Source: Tritrichomonas foetus
Taxonomy: Eukaryota > Parabasalia > Tritrichomonadida > Tritrichomonadidae
Direction: 5' to 3'
Assembly (NCBI GenBank): GCA_001839685.1
Contig: MLAK01000035.1
Coordinates: 72,394-136,393, forward strand
Length of the DNA stretch: 64,000 bases
Positions within the stretch are counted from its first letter, which is position 1; each line of letters starts with the position of its first letter. The position numbers and the translations under genes are program-made. This document shows positions 9,619-19,943 of this stretch, one piece after another. The notes below the pieces were generated by a model. It was not told the origin of the DNA and made no database searches. It saw only the letters and a list, made by a program, of their open reading frames with translations.

Positions 9619-10485
9619 ATGCTACGCGCTTCACATGCAGGAACCTGGTATCCAACAGGGCAAACATTAATTAATATGCTCACTGCTGCTTTCCAAAAGG
9701 CAACTGTCAATAGTGATGCCAAAGGAAGTGTAAAGGCCATCGTTGTTCCGCATGCAGGATACGAATATTGCATTGCAACATCAGCCCACTCATTCAAAAC
9801 CATCGATCCGACAAAATTCAATCGAGCGATTATCATTGGTCCATCACACAGAATATACGTCAGGCACTGTACGATAGCAGATGCAGATAGCTTCGAAACG
9901 CCATTCGGAAAAATTCCATTTGATGTTGAAACAGCTAACAAACTTGTTTCAGAGCATCCAAAACTATTCCAAAAACTTGATCGCCGAACCGCCGAACTTG
10001 AGCACTCCCTTGAAATGGAATGTCCAATATTGAAATACGTCTTTAAAGAAAATCCGCTTACAGTCATTCCAATAATGATTGGTTCGATATCAGATGAAAC
10101 TGCTGCACGAGTTGCTGAGGTTTTATCGCCAATTATTAATGATCCAAAAACGTTGCTTGTTGTATCGTCTGATTTCTGTCATTGGGGAAGTGATTTCGAT
10201 TATACGTATTTGCCGGATATTCAAGGAACGATTAACGAGAAAATTGAAGCTTTAGATCGAGAAGGAATGGCGAAGATATCGACATGTGATGTGAAACAGT
10301 TCGCACAATTCATCGACAAAACAGGAGATACAATTTGTGGCGAAGTTCCAATAAAAATTGCAATGCAGACAATAAACGGAAAATATAATGTTGAATGGCC
10401 ACACTATTCACACTCATCACCCAATTTGAGAAGTAAAAGAGATACAAATGTATCTTATGCTGCTGGCGTCTTTCGTGTTGAATAA
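9619..10485 (+). CDS. MEMO-family protein (mediator of ErbB2-driven cell motility homologue)
   Basis: The 288-residue protein matches the MEMO/YjjC fold along its whole length, starting with the family's R-A-S-H-A-G-T-W-Y-P opening. Putative copper/active-site residues are in place: H45 in P-H-A-G-Y-E-Y, H77 in G-P-S-H-R-I-Y, C187-H188 in S-D-F-C-H-W-G, and C240 in T-I-C-G. H45, H77 and C240 sit at a constant four-residue offset from human MEMO1 H49, H81 and C244. In animals the family binds reduced copper and affects cytoskeletal signalling; its role in protists is unknown. The start is chosen because residue 1 matches the family's N-terminus. No membrane segment or signal peptide is visible, so a cytosolic protein is expected. 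Confidence 0.93.
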   Translation: MLRASHAGTWYPTGQTLINMLTAAFQKATVNSDAKGSVKAIVVPHAGYEYCIATSAHSFKTIDPTKFNRAIIIGPSHRIYVRHCTIADADSFETPFGKIPFDVETANKLVSEHPKLFQKLDRRTAELEHSLEMECPILKYVFKENPLTVIPIMIGSISDETAARVAEVLSPIINDPKTLLVVSSDFCHWGSDFDYTYLPDIQGTINEKIEALDREGMAKISTCDVKQFAQFIDKTGDTICGEVPIKIAMQTINGKYNVEWPHYSHSSPNLRSKRDTNVSYAAGVFRVE

Positions 10486-10882
10486 ATCAAATCATTATTT
10501 AATAAATAATATACCATTTTTTATTATTTTTGTATCAATTTATTAAAAAAACACAATTTTTTTTTTTTTTATGATGTTTAAATTTGATTTTTTAAAAAGA
10601 CTTTTTGAAGATGAATTAAAGATTGATGTTATCGAATTTCATTATGGTTTTAAATGCATCATTTTGGAATAATTGGTCCATCTTAAACATTTAATGAATT
10701 GTTTGAGAAAGATAAGCAAAAGTAACTTTGTGATTGGCATTTCGATCCTGGTGCTTTTAACCAATAATTAATGAGGAATCAATATCGGAGGCAAGAAATA
10801 CTTGATTTTTGAATTTCTGAGGATTATTTGGAATAAAAACATTAACATGAACTTTTTCTGAACTAATTGCGCCCGTTTTAAA
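10486..10882. other. Spacer with poly-T tract
   Basis: About 400 bp of AT-rich DNA with a run of roughly a dozen Ts near 10559-10570. No gene or RNA is supported. Confidence 0.6.
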
Positions 10883-13800
10883 ATGGAAGAGCAGGTTTTC
10901 AACACGATTCTCGAAGATAATTTAATCGATCCAAAAGAATTTCAGGCGAACCCAGACAAATTTACAGCAATTGAGTGCTTCCATTTCAATCTAACCGCTC
11001 ACCCGACATTCCATCAATTCACGAATTTAACGGAACTTCGAATAATGGAGCAAGATGTTGTTGATTTAGAATGGCTAAAAGATTGTCCGAAATTAAATAA
11101 GCTCATTGTCTTTCATACTCCGTTGAATGATGCCTCAGGCTTAAAATACTCGCCAGGAATTGAAACTTTGTATCTCGAAGGGAATAAATTTGATCACTTA
11201 CCGGATTTGACATGCCTAGAAAATCTGACCGACTTATCTTTATCGGGAAATCCATTTTCCGAAATTCCGAAGTTTCCTGTGATGGAATCAATAAAATCAT
11301 TCAATTTTTCATGTGCAAATATGATTTCCATTGATCCATCAATTAAAAACTTTAAAAATTTAGAAAAATTAAATATCAGCGGAAATCATCTTCCCGATTT
11401 TTCTTTTCTAGATTCTGTTAAGCATCTAGAAAAATTAACAGAATTAGATGTTTCTGATCCAAGATATGGACCAAACCCTGTTTGTTTATTACCTAATTAT
11501 GAAACTATTGTAATTAATGCTCTCCCACAGGTAGCAGTAGTTGACACATTTACAATTCCTGATAAATTTAGGCCAATTGCTCAAAATCGAATTCGGGAAG
11601 TTGAAATGTATTATCATAATTGCATTTCCTCAGAAATAACTGCACTTGATATGGTTAGTGTAGGATTTTTCAAAGAAGTAGAAACTGCATTAAAATCAGT
11701 TAAGCCTAGTTCCATAATTCAAAACATCTCAGAAATTTATACAATTGAAGATTCATTCCAAACTTTCCAAAAGTCAATTGAAAAACTTATTAGAGAGAGT
11801 TATCAATTATCTTTCGAATCAGGTGGAAATATCTCATTTATTCGAGTTGATGAAAATTCGGAAGAATGGGATTCGCTTATCACATCAACCACACGAAAGG
11901 TTGAAGTATTGTCATCTGCTCAATTAGTTGCAGCTTGGAAAATTAACAATGTTGTTGTTTCAAAAAATACCAAAGATTTGGCAATTACTCAAGAATTTAT
12001 GCTTTTGCCTTTAAATTCTCTAGAAGATTCAGTAGATTGTATTAAAAATTGGGCATATCATGAAAAATTGTCAGATGTGCAACCAAAAGTAACACTTGAA
12101 AATGATTTTGGATCTTTTATTGTTTGCAACAAATTGAAAGGCGAAAAGTATGTACCAGTTTTTCTCATATTGTTTTCAATATTGAAGGAAGCCTATCTTT
12201 CGTCAATTGACTCTATTTGTGAAAAAGCTGAAGAATATCAAATTACGCCAGTTTCAAATGATGACACATTGACTGTTTATCATACGACATATGAACTTAA
12301 AAATACACTCACTCATATCACTTTGATTAATTGTGGAATATCTAGTCTTGACATTTTCCAAGATTTAGAAAACGTTAAATATCTTTGCATTTCAAATAAT
12401 GAAATTAAAACACTGAAAAATCTACCACATCTTCCTTTATTGTCCACATTAGATGTAAGTTTCAATAAAATTGAAAAAGTGAGTGAACTTTATCCAATTG
12501 AACGAGCTGCGACTTCAACAATAGAAAATCTTAATATTTATGGAAATCCAGTAACAACTCCACAGGTTTTAAGATTGATTAAAGACATCTTCCCACGAAT
12601 TGAGTCACAATTTAAGCAAGCACATCCTTTCCTGAACCTTGAAGATTGTGATCTTGATTTCAATAGTTTAACTGTTTTGGATATCAGTAATAATTTCATA
12701 ACTTCTCTTTCACCATTATCGAATATGAAATGTTTAGAAAAATTATATGCATCAAATAATTGCCTTGAAAAAGTTGACTTTAAATCAAGTACACTATTAT
12801 ATGCTGATTTCTCAATGAATCAGATAAATGACTTTCCAACACCATCACTATTTCCGAATATGACAACATTAATGATTAATTATAATAATATTAAAACTTT
12901 GCATGAATTTCCAACATTAGTTTCATTGTTTGTTGCTGGAAATTTAATTGAAGCAATTCCTTATCCAACTCAATTTCCAAACCTTTGTGTTTTATACATT
13001 GCTGAGAACCCATTAAATAATTCCCCAACTGATCTTCGAATTCTATATCAATTTCCTAAATTGAAAATGTTGAATGGAGTCTTCTCAACTTCACAGCTTC
13101 GTTCACGTGCCAAAGCATCATTTAATGGAATTTTATTCCCAGAGGACCTCCCAAGAATTCTACTTCCTGATCAAACACACTTAGATCTCAGCGAAAAGGA
13201 ATACAGCGATGTCAATTCTATTGAAAGCAAAAGTTTGCAGAAATTGATTTTGAAGAATAATCTTTTGAAAACAATCAATTGGAAAATTAATGCTTTACCA
13301 AAATTGACTGATTTAAATCTATCTAATAATGAACTTCAATCATTTGATTTCTTAAACTTGATTCCGCATATTCGATTCCTTAATTTATCAGCAAATAAAC
13401 TTGTTGATGATAATATTAAATCAATTTGTTCTTTTAAACTTGCACGTTTACAAGAGTTAAATCTTTCTAACAACTCTTTTCGAAATGTTCCAATTTTTGC
13501 AACTTTTCCTGCATTAGAAAGTCTTGATCTTTCACATAACTACATCCTTGGTGCTGCGCCAAATGCTTTTGAAGGTATAAAAGCTCTTGATTTATCATAT
13601 AATTCGATGCAAAAGCTTGATAATATTGGTGCTTCTTCAATTATTAGTCTTGATATCTCACATAATCGTGTTTCATCGGTTGATGAAGTTTACAAACTTG
13701 CGAAATGCACAGCAATCACAAAATTCTCATTTCATGATAATCCACTTGGTCATCGAGTGTCACCACGCATTCGATGCTTGGTTATTCTTCGATCATTGAA

Positions 13801-14035
13801 AGAAATGGATGGAAAACTTGTTACTGAAGCCGATCTTGCACAAGCTAAAATGCTACTTGATCAAGGAACTGGTCAAGTTGCTCAAGCACCAGCTCCACAA
13901 GCACCTCCAGGAAGGACAACACGTGTAAATAATGTGAATTTAGGATTTGGTCTTCCTGCTTTACAAAATCCGCAACCAGCAAGTCGAAGACAACAGCAGC
14001 AACATGATGAAAGAAGACGTTTCCAAGGTTTCTAA
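10883..14035 (+). CDS. Leucine-rich repeat protein, LRRC9-like
   Basis: A 1050-residue protein with two SDS22-type leucine-rich repeat blocks, about residues 35-225 and 465-980, separated by a non-repeat helical region (about 235-450). The first block ends in Y-G-P-N-P-V-C-L-L-P-N-Y-E-T followed by a leucine-rich cap ending V-V-D-T-F, which closely matches the hallmark segment of LRRC9 proteins from ciliated organisms. The C-terminus is a short Gln/Pro-rich tail. Such proteins are binding scaffolds without enzymatic residues. LRRC9 is poorly characterised but tends to occur in flagellated lineages, so an axonemal or basal-body role is an inference. The gene runs convergently to the coiled-coil gene at 14390. 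Generic SDS22-like or dynein-associated LRR proteins are the alternative. Confidence 0.75.
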   Translation: MEEQVFNTILEDNLIDPKEFQANPDKFTAIECFHFNLTAHPTFHQFTNLTELRIMEQDVVDLEWLKDCPKLNKLIVFHTPLNDASGLKYSPGIETLYLEGNKFDHLPDLTCLENLTDLSLSGNPFSEIPKFPVMESIKSFNFSCANMISIDPSIKNFKNLEKLNISGNHLPDFSFLDSVKHLEKLTELDVSDPRYGPNPVCLLPNYETIVINALPQVAVVDTFTIPDKFRPIAQNRIREVEMYYHNCISSEITALDMVSVGFFKEVETALKSVKPSSIIQNISEIYTIEDSFQTFQKSIEKLIRESYQLSFESGGNISFIRVDENSEEWDSLITSTTRKVEVLSSAQLVAAWKINNVVVSKNTKDLAITQEFMLLPLNSLEDSVDCIKNWAYHEKLSDVQPKVTLENDFGSFIVCNKLKGEKYVPVFLILFSILKEAYLSSIDSICEKAEEYQITPVSNDDTLTVYHTTYELKNTLTHITLINCGISSLDIFQDLENVKYLCISNNEIKTLKNLPHLPLLSTLDVSFNKIEKVSELYPIERAATSTIENLNIYGNPVTTPQVLRLIKDIFPRIESQFKQAHPFLNLEDCDLDFNSLTVLDISNNFITSLSPLSNMKCLEKLYASNNCLEKVDFKSSTLLYADFSMNQINDFPTPSLFPNMTTLMINYNNIKTLHEFPTLVSLFVAGNLIEAIPYPTQFPNLCVLYIAENPLNNSPTDLRILYQFPKLKMLNGVFSTSQLRSRAKASFNGILFPEDLPRILLPDQTHLDLSEKEYSDVNSIESKSLQKLILKNNLLKTINWKINALPKLTDLNLSNNELQSFDFLNLIPHIRFLNLSANKLVDDNIKSICSFKLARLQELNLSNNSFRNVPIFATFPALESLDLSHNYILGAAPNAFEGIKALDLSYNSMQKLDNIGASSIISLDISHNRVSSVDEVYKLAKCTAITKFSFHDNPLGHRVSPRIRCLVILRSLKEMDGKLVTEADLAQAKMLLDQGTGQVAQAPAPQAPPGRTTRVNNVNLGFGLPALQNPQPASRRQQQQHDERRRFQGF

Positions 14036-14389
14036 TTTCAAATGTGTTTTAAAACTTTTTAAAATAAATATATATATCATTTATATTTCATAATTAATGT
14101 TATTTTTCTAAAAAATCAACTCACTTTCAATATATTCTGGCTGTGACAACATGTTACCTGATTTTTTTTTTATCACAACAATTCAATAGCTTTTACAAAT
14201 AACACATACAATAATATAATAAAACGTTTATCCAATAACATTTAAATATTAATACTAATTTAAATTTAACCAACCGTTCACTATCAAGAATCAAAATGAA
14301 ATTAAAAAACTGGAGGAAATAGGACAAAATGGATCAATTTTTTAGAATGCAATTTTTATAAAACAAACATATTAATATATCAAATCAAT
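14036..14389. other. Spacer between convergent genes
   Basis: About 350 bp of AT-rich DNA holding the 3' ends of two convergent genes. No repeat, RNA or extra gene is supported. Confidence 0.6.
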
Positions 14390-15988
14390 TTAACTTTGGT
14401 ATTTCGCTAATTTAGATTGTAAATTTTCACCTATTATGCGTGCCTTTTTCTTGGTGTTTCTGAGTTCTTCTGTCAACGAATAAATTGTGTCATCTTTAAT
14501 TTTAGTGAGTGATGCAACTCTTTGGTTAATTGTTTCAATTGAATCTGAATGCTTCGCCTTTTTCTTCTTCATTAAATGCTGATGATATTTTTTGGCCAGA
14601 ATCATATCTTTACTTAGTTTATCTATTTCATTTTGGAGCATGGTTAATTCTTCATCAGGTTCTTCTTCTTTTTCTTGCCTTAAAACATCAATTTCTGATT
14701 TTGTTTGATTATATTCAGCATTCAATTTGTCCACCTGAGATTGGAGACGACTTTGATTATCTTCGTTATCGCGTCTTGATTGATTCATGTCGGTCCATTC
14801 AGCTTTAAGACTATTAATTTCTGCTTTTAAGAAATCTATTTCTTCTTGTTGTTGATCCACAAATTTTTTAGTTTCACTTATTTCATTTTCATATTTTTCT
14901 TTTAATGACGCAGTTTTTGTTTCTTCATAAATGACCATTTCCTTTTCCATTAGTTCTCTTCTTTGTGAAACTTCATTAACTGCTTCTTCAAGATGAATTT
15001 GGAAATTTTCTTTTAATTTCTGTTCAGCAGATTTACGAAATTCAATTTCTTGTTCAGGTGTAAATTCATATTCCTTCGAAAAATCAGGCATTGGGGGCTC
15101 AATCACAGATTCTTGAATATCTTGCAATTTTTGATTAAATAATTTTTCTTCTTCAAATAATTGTTCATCAACATCATCAGTTATTTTCTGTATTATCTTG
15201 TCTCTTTCATTTTGAATTGAACGAATAGTTTCTTTAATTTCATTTCGTTTTTGTTCAAAAGCAACTTTTTCTTTTTGAAAAGCAGTGTCATAATCTTGAC
15301 GAACACGAATTTCCTCCTGTGATATGAATACTCTAGGAGCAAAGGCAGATATTTCTTCTTCTGCTTTGTCGTTAATTTGTTTGACTTTATTGTGAAATTC
15401 TTCTTCTAAAATTTTCAGATTAGCTGCATGTTCCATTTTTAATTTTTCAAAAAGTGGGGCAAATTCAACTTCACATTTTTTACGAATTTCCGCTTCTCTT
15501 TCTTTTAGGATTTTTTGTGTCTTTTTAGAATAATCAATATTTATGGGTTCAAACTGACCGATTTCTTTTGGTTTTGACAAATTTTCTATTTCTTTGGTTA
15601 AATCATCAATATTTGAAGTAATTTGCTCGTTTTCTGCCAACTGTACGGAAAGTTTTGATTGTATTTCTTTAATTAAATTTTGGTATTTTATTTTTTGCTC
15701 TTCTTTCTTTGCTTTCAATTTCGATTTAAATCCGACTTTTTTGGTCTGTACTTTATTTTGGTAAAATGCAATATCGCTTAATACTTGCTCGATTTTAGCC
15801 TGTGATTCTTTAATTTTTTCTCCAATTAAAAGCGAAACTTTTTCAGCTTGTTCTTCCAAAGTCACAACTGGCTTCATTGGCGTTACATCGCGTGTGTTAA
15901 CTCTCGGTGGTATATTTTCTCGGCCTGATGCAATAAATATTTTAGGGGTTGTTTTTGTAGATTTCATCTTGGTGTTTTTTTGCTTCAT
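14390..15988 (-). CDS. Long coiled-coil protein of unknown function
   Basis: The 532-residue protein is almost entirely charged helix. After a basic, Thr/Lys-rich head (residues 1-40), which includes the segment G-R-E-N-I-P-P, continuous coiled coil runs from about 45 to 525 with Glu, Lys and Gln heptads and one proline-containing break near 300 (P-P-M-P-D-F). No enzymatic motif, membrane segment or signal peptide is seen. This architecture fits cytoskeletal scaffold or filament proteins, which trichomonads possess in abundance, but no specific family is recognised. The next minus-strand gene upstream ends 217 bp away. Confidence 0.8.
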   Translation of the reverse strand: MKQKNTKMKSTKTTPKIFIASGRENIPPRVNTRDVTPMKPVVTLEEQAEKVSLLIGEKIKESQAKIEQVLSDIAFYQNKVQTKKVGFKSKLKAKKEEQKIKYQNLIKEIQSKLSVQLAENEQITSNIDDLTKEIENLSKPKEIGQFEPINIDYSKKTQKILKEREAEIRKKCEVEFAPLFEKLKMEHAANLKILEEEFHNKVKQINDKAEEEISAFAPRVFISQEEIRVRQDYDTAFQKEKVAFEQKRNEIKETIRSIQNERDKIIQKITDDVDEQLFEEEKLFNQKLQDIQESVIEPPMPDFSKEYEFTPEQEIEFRKSAEQKLKENFQIHLEEAVNEVSQRRELMEKEMVIYEETKTASLKEKYENEISETKKFVDQQQEEIDFLKAEINSLKAEWTDMNQSRRDNEDNQSRLQSQVDKLNAEYNQTKSEIDVLRQEKEEEPDEELTMLQNEIDKLSKDMILAKKYHQHLMKKKKAKHSDSIETINQRVASLTKIKDDTIYSLTEELRNTKKKARIIGENLQSKLAKYQS

Positions 15989-16205
15989 TGAGAATTTTTA
16001 TTATAAACGTATGCTTCAAATCAAAAAAATTTGTCGGCCAAATAGTCATTTAAATCTTTCTTACTATCATTCTAAAATGTTTGATTTATCTTGCTTTGTA
16101 GTTTCATTTGAAAGATCAATCCAAATTGTTTTAAACAATTGAGTAAAACTAAGTAATAAATTTCAATTTCGTATTTTTATTTACAAAAATAATAAAAAAT
16201 AAATT

Positions 16206-17129
16206 TCATGGAAGACGCCTTCTAACTCCATTATGATAAGTTTTTCCTTTATGCGTCTTTTTTATAAACGGTTCAGTTTCCTCCTTTGTTGGCTTGATCA
16301 TTCCTGTTCCAAGTCCAAACATAAGAATCATAATCACAAAAAATATAATTGCAGATATAACAGCAATTGGGAAAACAAGATCATATTTTCCACTATCATC
16401 TTTTGCAATAAATGTGATGTTATTTTTGCTCCACATGTCAGCGTTATATGAAACAGCCACACGATATGTTCCAGGTCTCAATTGTGGTGTTTTACAATAA
16501 ATTGTATCATCTGTAAAGTTTTCGGCTTGAACATATGTTGATCCAAATCGACAAAACATAGCAGTAGTTTTCCTGCCATTTTTGTATTCATATTTGGCCG
16601 TAATGATATCACCACCACTAGCCACTCCTGCTGTTGGTGAGATCGAAAGAAGCCTCATAATGATTTCGTCGCATTTAAAAATTCCATCTCCATGAAAACC
16701 TCGGGGACACCAACATCTGCCCGGATATCGGCATTCGGCGTTTGGATGGCAAACTTGGTCACACCTCCAGCATCCAGGCTTCACATCTGGGTCGCCGTGT
16801 GGAAAACCTGGGAAGCATTCGCATATTTCATCTAATTCGTTATAAATTGTATTTGCGTGTCTGCACTTTAATCTCTTTCTATCTACATGATTATCTTGTT
16901 TCATTGACTGGTAGTAAACATCGTAGATCTCGTCGGAATCTGTGCGGAAAATGTCTGTTGTTGTATGATCGTAGGATTCTGTGAATGGGGCAGTCGAATA
17001 ATAAATTTTATGCTTTTTCTCCTTCTTTGAATTGAAGAAGCTGGAACATAATCCTAGGAAAGGAAGGAAAAAGATTACAAGCATGAAATTTGGTTGGCCA
17101 TATAAGTTGTTAAAAAGTTTCCAGATCAT
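16206..17129 (-). CDS. Type I membrane protein with EGF-like and IPT/TIG domains
   Basis: The predicted protein of 307 residues is a surface-type receptor or adhesin. A hydrophobic stretch starts at a second Met (residue 16, M-L-V-I-F-F-L-P-F-L), which would make a conventional signal peptide if translation begins at 17084. Cysteine-rich EGF-like segments cover about 89-155, including C-H-P-N-A-E-C and C-W-C-P-R-G-F-H-G-D-G. An IPT/TIG immunoglobulin-like fold follows (about 157-245: I-S-P-T-A-G-V-A-S-G-G ... G-T-Y-R-V-A-V-S-Y). A transmembrane helix spans about 250-276, then a short basic cytoplasmic tail. IPT/TIG domains occur in plexins, Met and protist surface proteins. The ligand is unknown. 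The internal start at 17084 seems at least as likely as the outer one. Confidence 0.85.
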   Translation of the reverse strand: MIWKLFNNLYGQPNFMLVIFFLPFLGLCSSFFNSKKEKKHKIYYSTAPFTESYDHTTTDIFRTDSDEIYDVYYQSMKQDNHVDRKRLKCRHANTIYNELDEICECFPGFPHGDPDVKPGCWRCDQVCHPNAECRYPGRCWCPRGFHGDGIFKCDEIIMRLLSISPTAGVASGGDIITAKYEYKNGRKTTAMFCRFGSTYVQAENFTDDTIYCKTPQLRPGTYRVAVSYNADMWSKNNITFIAKDDSGKYDLVFPIAVISAIIFFVIMILMFGLGTGMIKPTKEETEPFIKKTHKGKTYHNGVRRRLP

Positions 17130-17485
17130 GAGCCTAATTTCAGACGGTAAAGAAACTTTTTCAAATGAAATATCTTTAATAGTTTTAATAATCCATGAAT
17201 ATCAACAATCAGAAGTTTACATAACACTATTCGTTAATTTGACTTTTCATTTGACCTGAAATGTTCACGTTAAAACCGGTTGTACTTTAAGCTGGAATGC
17301 GACAAAACAATACTTCTAAAACATTCGCTGTGAAATTAATATCTTCAATCAAACATGGGATTTGAGAAGAAAAAATGAAAAACACATGAAAATGTTGAGT
17401 AAAGAGAGAGATTTTATTGACAAAATATAGAACTTTATTTAACACTATTATATGTAAGAAAATAAATAATAAATATATACAAAAT
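17130..17485. other. Spacer upstream of the EGF/TIG gene
   Basis: About 355 bp. It contains the palindrome AACCGGTT near 17272-17279, whose half-sites resemble Myb-recognition cores; the neighbouring gene encodes a Myb protein, but the link is speculative. No gene is supported. Confidence 0.5.
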
Positions 17486-18406
17486 CTACATGAATGACTC
17501 GAAATCATTGTCATCAAAGAAAGACAAAGAATTGGAATCCTCCAGATTATACCAATCGAGCAGGCATGCATCTTTATGCTCCTCTTGTTCAAATTTGAGA
17601 GAGAAATCATTTGATGGGGTAAGGTCAGATTTCGAGTAAACGGCTTCCTGGACGTTTAAACTTAGATTTGAGTTGGCTTGATGACTGAGAGGAGGACTGA
17701 CCGGCGTTCCTGTTCCATCAGCAGGCGGCTGATTCAATTGTGGCTGAAGACTCTGCTTTGCCTTCATTTTGGTCTGCTCGATGACGATGTCAATCTGTTT
17801 CAGGAGTTGCTGCTTCTCTTTCTGCAAGTTATGTTCTCGGTTGCTTTTATTGTTCATTTGCGCCCAGTGGTTTTTAATGTTGACGTCAGATCGGCTTGGG
17901 AAGAATGTTGCGATAAGGGCCCATTTTGGTCCATATTCGACGTACATAGCCTTGAGCTTCTCATCGTCTTCAACTGTCCATGGGTCGTTTGATAAGTTTG
18001 GAGATAAATAATTTCGGAATCTTTCGCGGCATTGACGAGGAGTGCGGGTTCCTAGCCTAGCTGACACTTCGTTCCAGTTCGATTCACCTAATTCGGCAAC
18101 CAAATCTTTCAATTTTTGGTCTTCTTCCGGCGAAAATTTATGTCTGGAAACAGAATTGGACTTTTTTTGTTGGCTAAGCATTGAATAATTCATCATATAC
18201 TGATTCATGTTATTGATGCCGCAGCTGTTAGTTATATTGTTTATTGTATTACACGAATTTATTGAGTTGATTGGATTAATATTTTTCGAAATTGGATTGA
18301 TGGCGCATCCGCTATTCATGCCATTGCTTGGGCTGATTGTGTTGATTGCATTGATAGCATTGATTGGGGCTGAGATTATTGGGAGACGAAAAGGTGGAGG
18401 AACCAT
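17486..18406 (-). CDS. R2R3 Myb-domain DNA-binding protein
   Basis: A 306-residue putative transcription factor with two adjacent Myb repeats. R2 covers about residues 89-135 (H-K-F-S-P-E-E-D ... N-W-N-E-V-S-A-R-L-G-T-R-T-P-R-Q-C-R-E-R-F-R-N), with Phe in place of the first Trp. R3 covers about 141-184 (D-P-W-T-V-E-D-D ... K-W-A-L-I-A-T-F-F-P-S-R-S-D-V-N-I-K-N-H-W). The N-terminal 70 residues are an Ile/Asn-rich low-complexity region with repeated I-N-A-I-N-type units. The C-terminal 100 residues are Gln/Ser/Asp-rich and end in an acidic tail that could act as an activation region. Trichomonads have very many Myb genes; in T. vaginalis some regulate iron-responsive adhesin transcription. No target can be named here. 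Confidence 0.93.
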   Translation of the reverse strand: MVPPPFRLPIISAPINAINAINTISPSNGMNSGCAINPISKNINPINSINSCNTINNITNSCGINNMNQYMMNYSMLSQQKKSNSVSRHKFSPEEDQKLKDLVAELGESNWNEVSARLGTRTPRQCRERFRNYLSPNLSNDPWTVEDDEKLKAMYVEYGPKWALIATFFPSRSDVNIKNHWAQMNNKSNREHNLQKEKQQLLKQIDIVIEQTKMKAKQSLQPQLNQPPADGTGTPVSPPLSHQANSNLSLNVQEAVYSKSDLTPSNDFSLKFEQEEHKDACLLDWYNLEDSNSLSFFDDNDFESFM

Positions 18407-19129
18407 ATAAAATTAAGTTTCCAAAACCATAATATTTGAGAAAACTCATTGAATTTGAGTCTGCGATTCGTGAAAAAGTTAATGTTTCTCAAATGTTCTC
18501 AAATTTAACAAATATCTTTCAATGCAATTAAATATAAATTTATTTATCCAAATAATCAAGATTTCTGAACTAACCGCTTCAAACTTTTTGATGAATCACT
18601 GACCTCGTCGATCCAACTTTTTTAAAAGATTATCGTCGTTTTTATTTTGAAAATTGAGTGTTATAAATTTTTGTCTGAATTCTTATGAAGATATTTTCCC
18701 AGAAAATTCAGAAAAAATAGATGTATACAAACTAACTAGCTCTAGATGTAGAAGACTATTGAGAGATCTAAATGAATAATTGTTGATATTATTGTCATCT
18801 AAATATTATTTAATTGTAATCCTATTAATAATATATAAATATTATAATTTAAAAATCAAGATACAGAGAAAACCAAATCCAAAAAAAAATTGTGAGAAAA
18901 AAATAAACCCCACAGAAATTTCTGAGAATTATTGAGATAAAAAGTGATTTTATAGCATTAATATCTTGATTATTTCTAATCATAAATCGTGCTTTTTATT
19001 ATCATATGACCCTCCATCGAAAATTATAATGTTTTCCAAAATACAAAAATGAAGTATAAAAAAAATATTAATAATTTTGATATAAATAAAAAAAATTTAG
19101 GCATCAATGAGAAGATTACGAATGTTTTG

Positions 19130-19312
19130 CTATCTAAATGGCGAGTCATCAGAAAAGTCACTTGGCATCGAGTCTGGAAAAAAACATATTGGATTCCATT
19201 TTTCTTGATTTGGTCTTTCAATCGTTGTATCTGTATCCCTGCTTGAGAATGTGCTGTTGAGGACTGCCAGTCTATTTTCTTCATATACAAAAATTTTATG
19301 ACAGAAAAGATT
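19130..19312 (-). pseudogene. Coding-like fragment without a start codon
   Basis: A 60-codon open frame ends in TAG and has a typical trichomonad tail composition (R-P-N-Q-E-K-W-N-P-I and M-P-S-D-F-S-D-D-S-P-F-R). It lacks an ATG and follows an in-frame TGA. A second frame over the same bases is also open. It may be the remnant of a decayed gene or a terminal exon whose upstream exon I cannot identify. Confidence 0.3.
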
Positions 19313-19602
19313 TCAATACATTCATATTTGTCAAATGGAAATTGAATTAATTCAACATCACTGAGTTAAAACTATCAAAATTTTCGCGATTTTTAATTAA
19401 AAATCGATAGAAGAAGTGTAAATAGAATTATGGGAAGCAGTGTTATAATCTTTATGATTCTTGGAAAAAAAGCTTCTCACAATTTTTTTTTAGGCTTTCT
19501 CCAAAATCGCTCTTTTTTCGGTTTAATTGTTGCAAAATTTCAAAACTATGAATAAATATGGCTCATAACTATAAAAAATAGATTTAACAATTGACTGAAA
19601 GA

Positions 19603-19943
19603 CTTATCACCCGAAAACTGAAACAATAGCTTCTTCAGAATCATTTTCGAAATATTTNTGAATTCGNCCATTTGCGAAGTTTGCGATAAGGGAAATTTTC
19701 GTCATTCTTTTAGCTATTTGGGTTTTGATTTTTGACTGATGGTATTAAGTAATACTGATGATAAGGATCATTTGAGTGATTTCGTACGTTAAGACTATTT
19801 GGTTTGTATACATCTGAAAAAATAATGTTTTTATACCATTCAATCATCAATTTTATCTCTAAACGCCATTGACTTTTACATGATTTTTTGCGACTTTTAG
19901 GAGAGTTACAATATTTTTTGTAATACCTTTGCATGATGGTCAT
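19603..19943 (-). pseudogene. Possible decayed gene fragment in two frames
   Basis: From an ATG at 19943 a 77-codon frame reads a basic segment (Y-Y-K-K-Y-C-N-S-P-K-S-R-K-K) followed by W-R-L-E-I-K-L-M-I-E-W-Y and stops at 19710. A second frame, shifted by one base, then stays open for about 35 codons (K-R-M-T-K-I-S-L-I-A-N-F) and ends near 19603; it contains both unresolved bases. The two pieces could be one frameshifted coding region. No family is recognised, and a chance open frame is possible. Confidence 0.3.
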
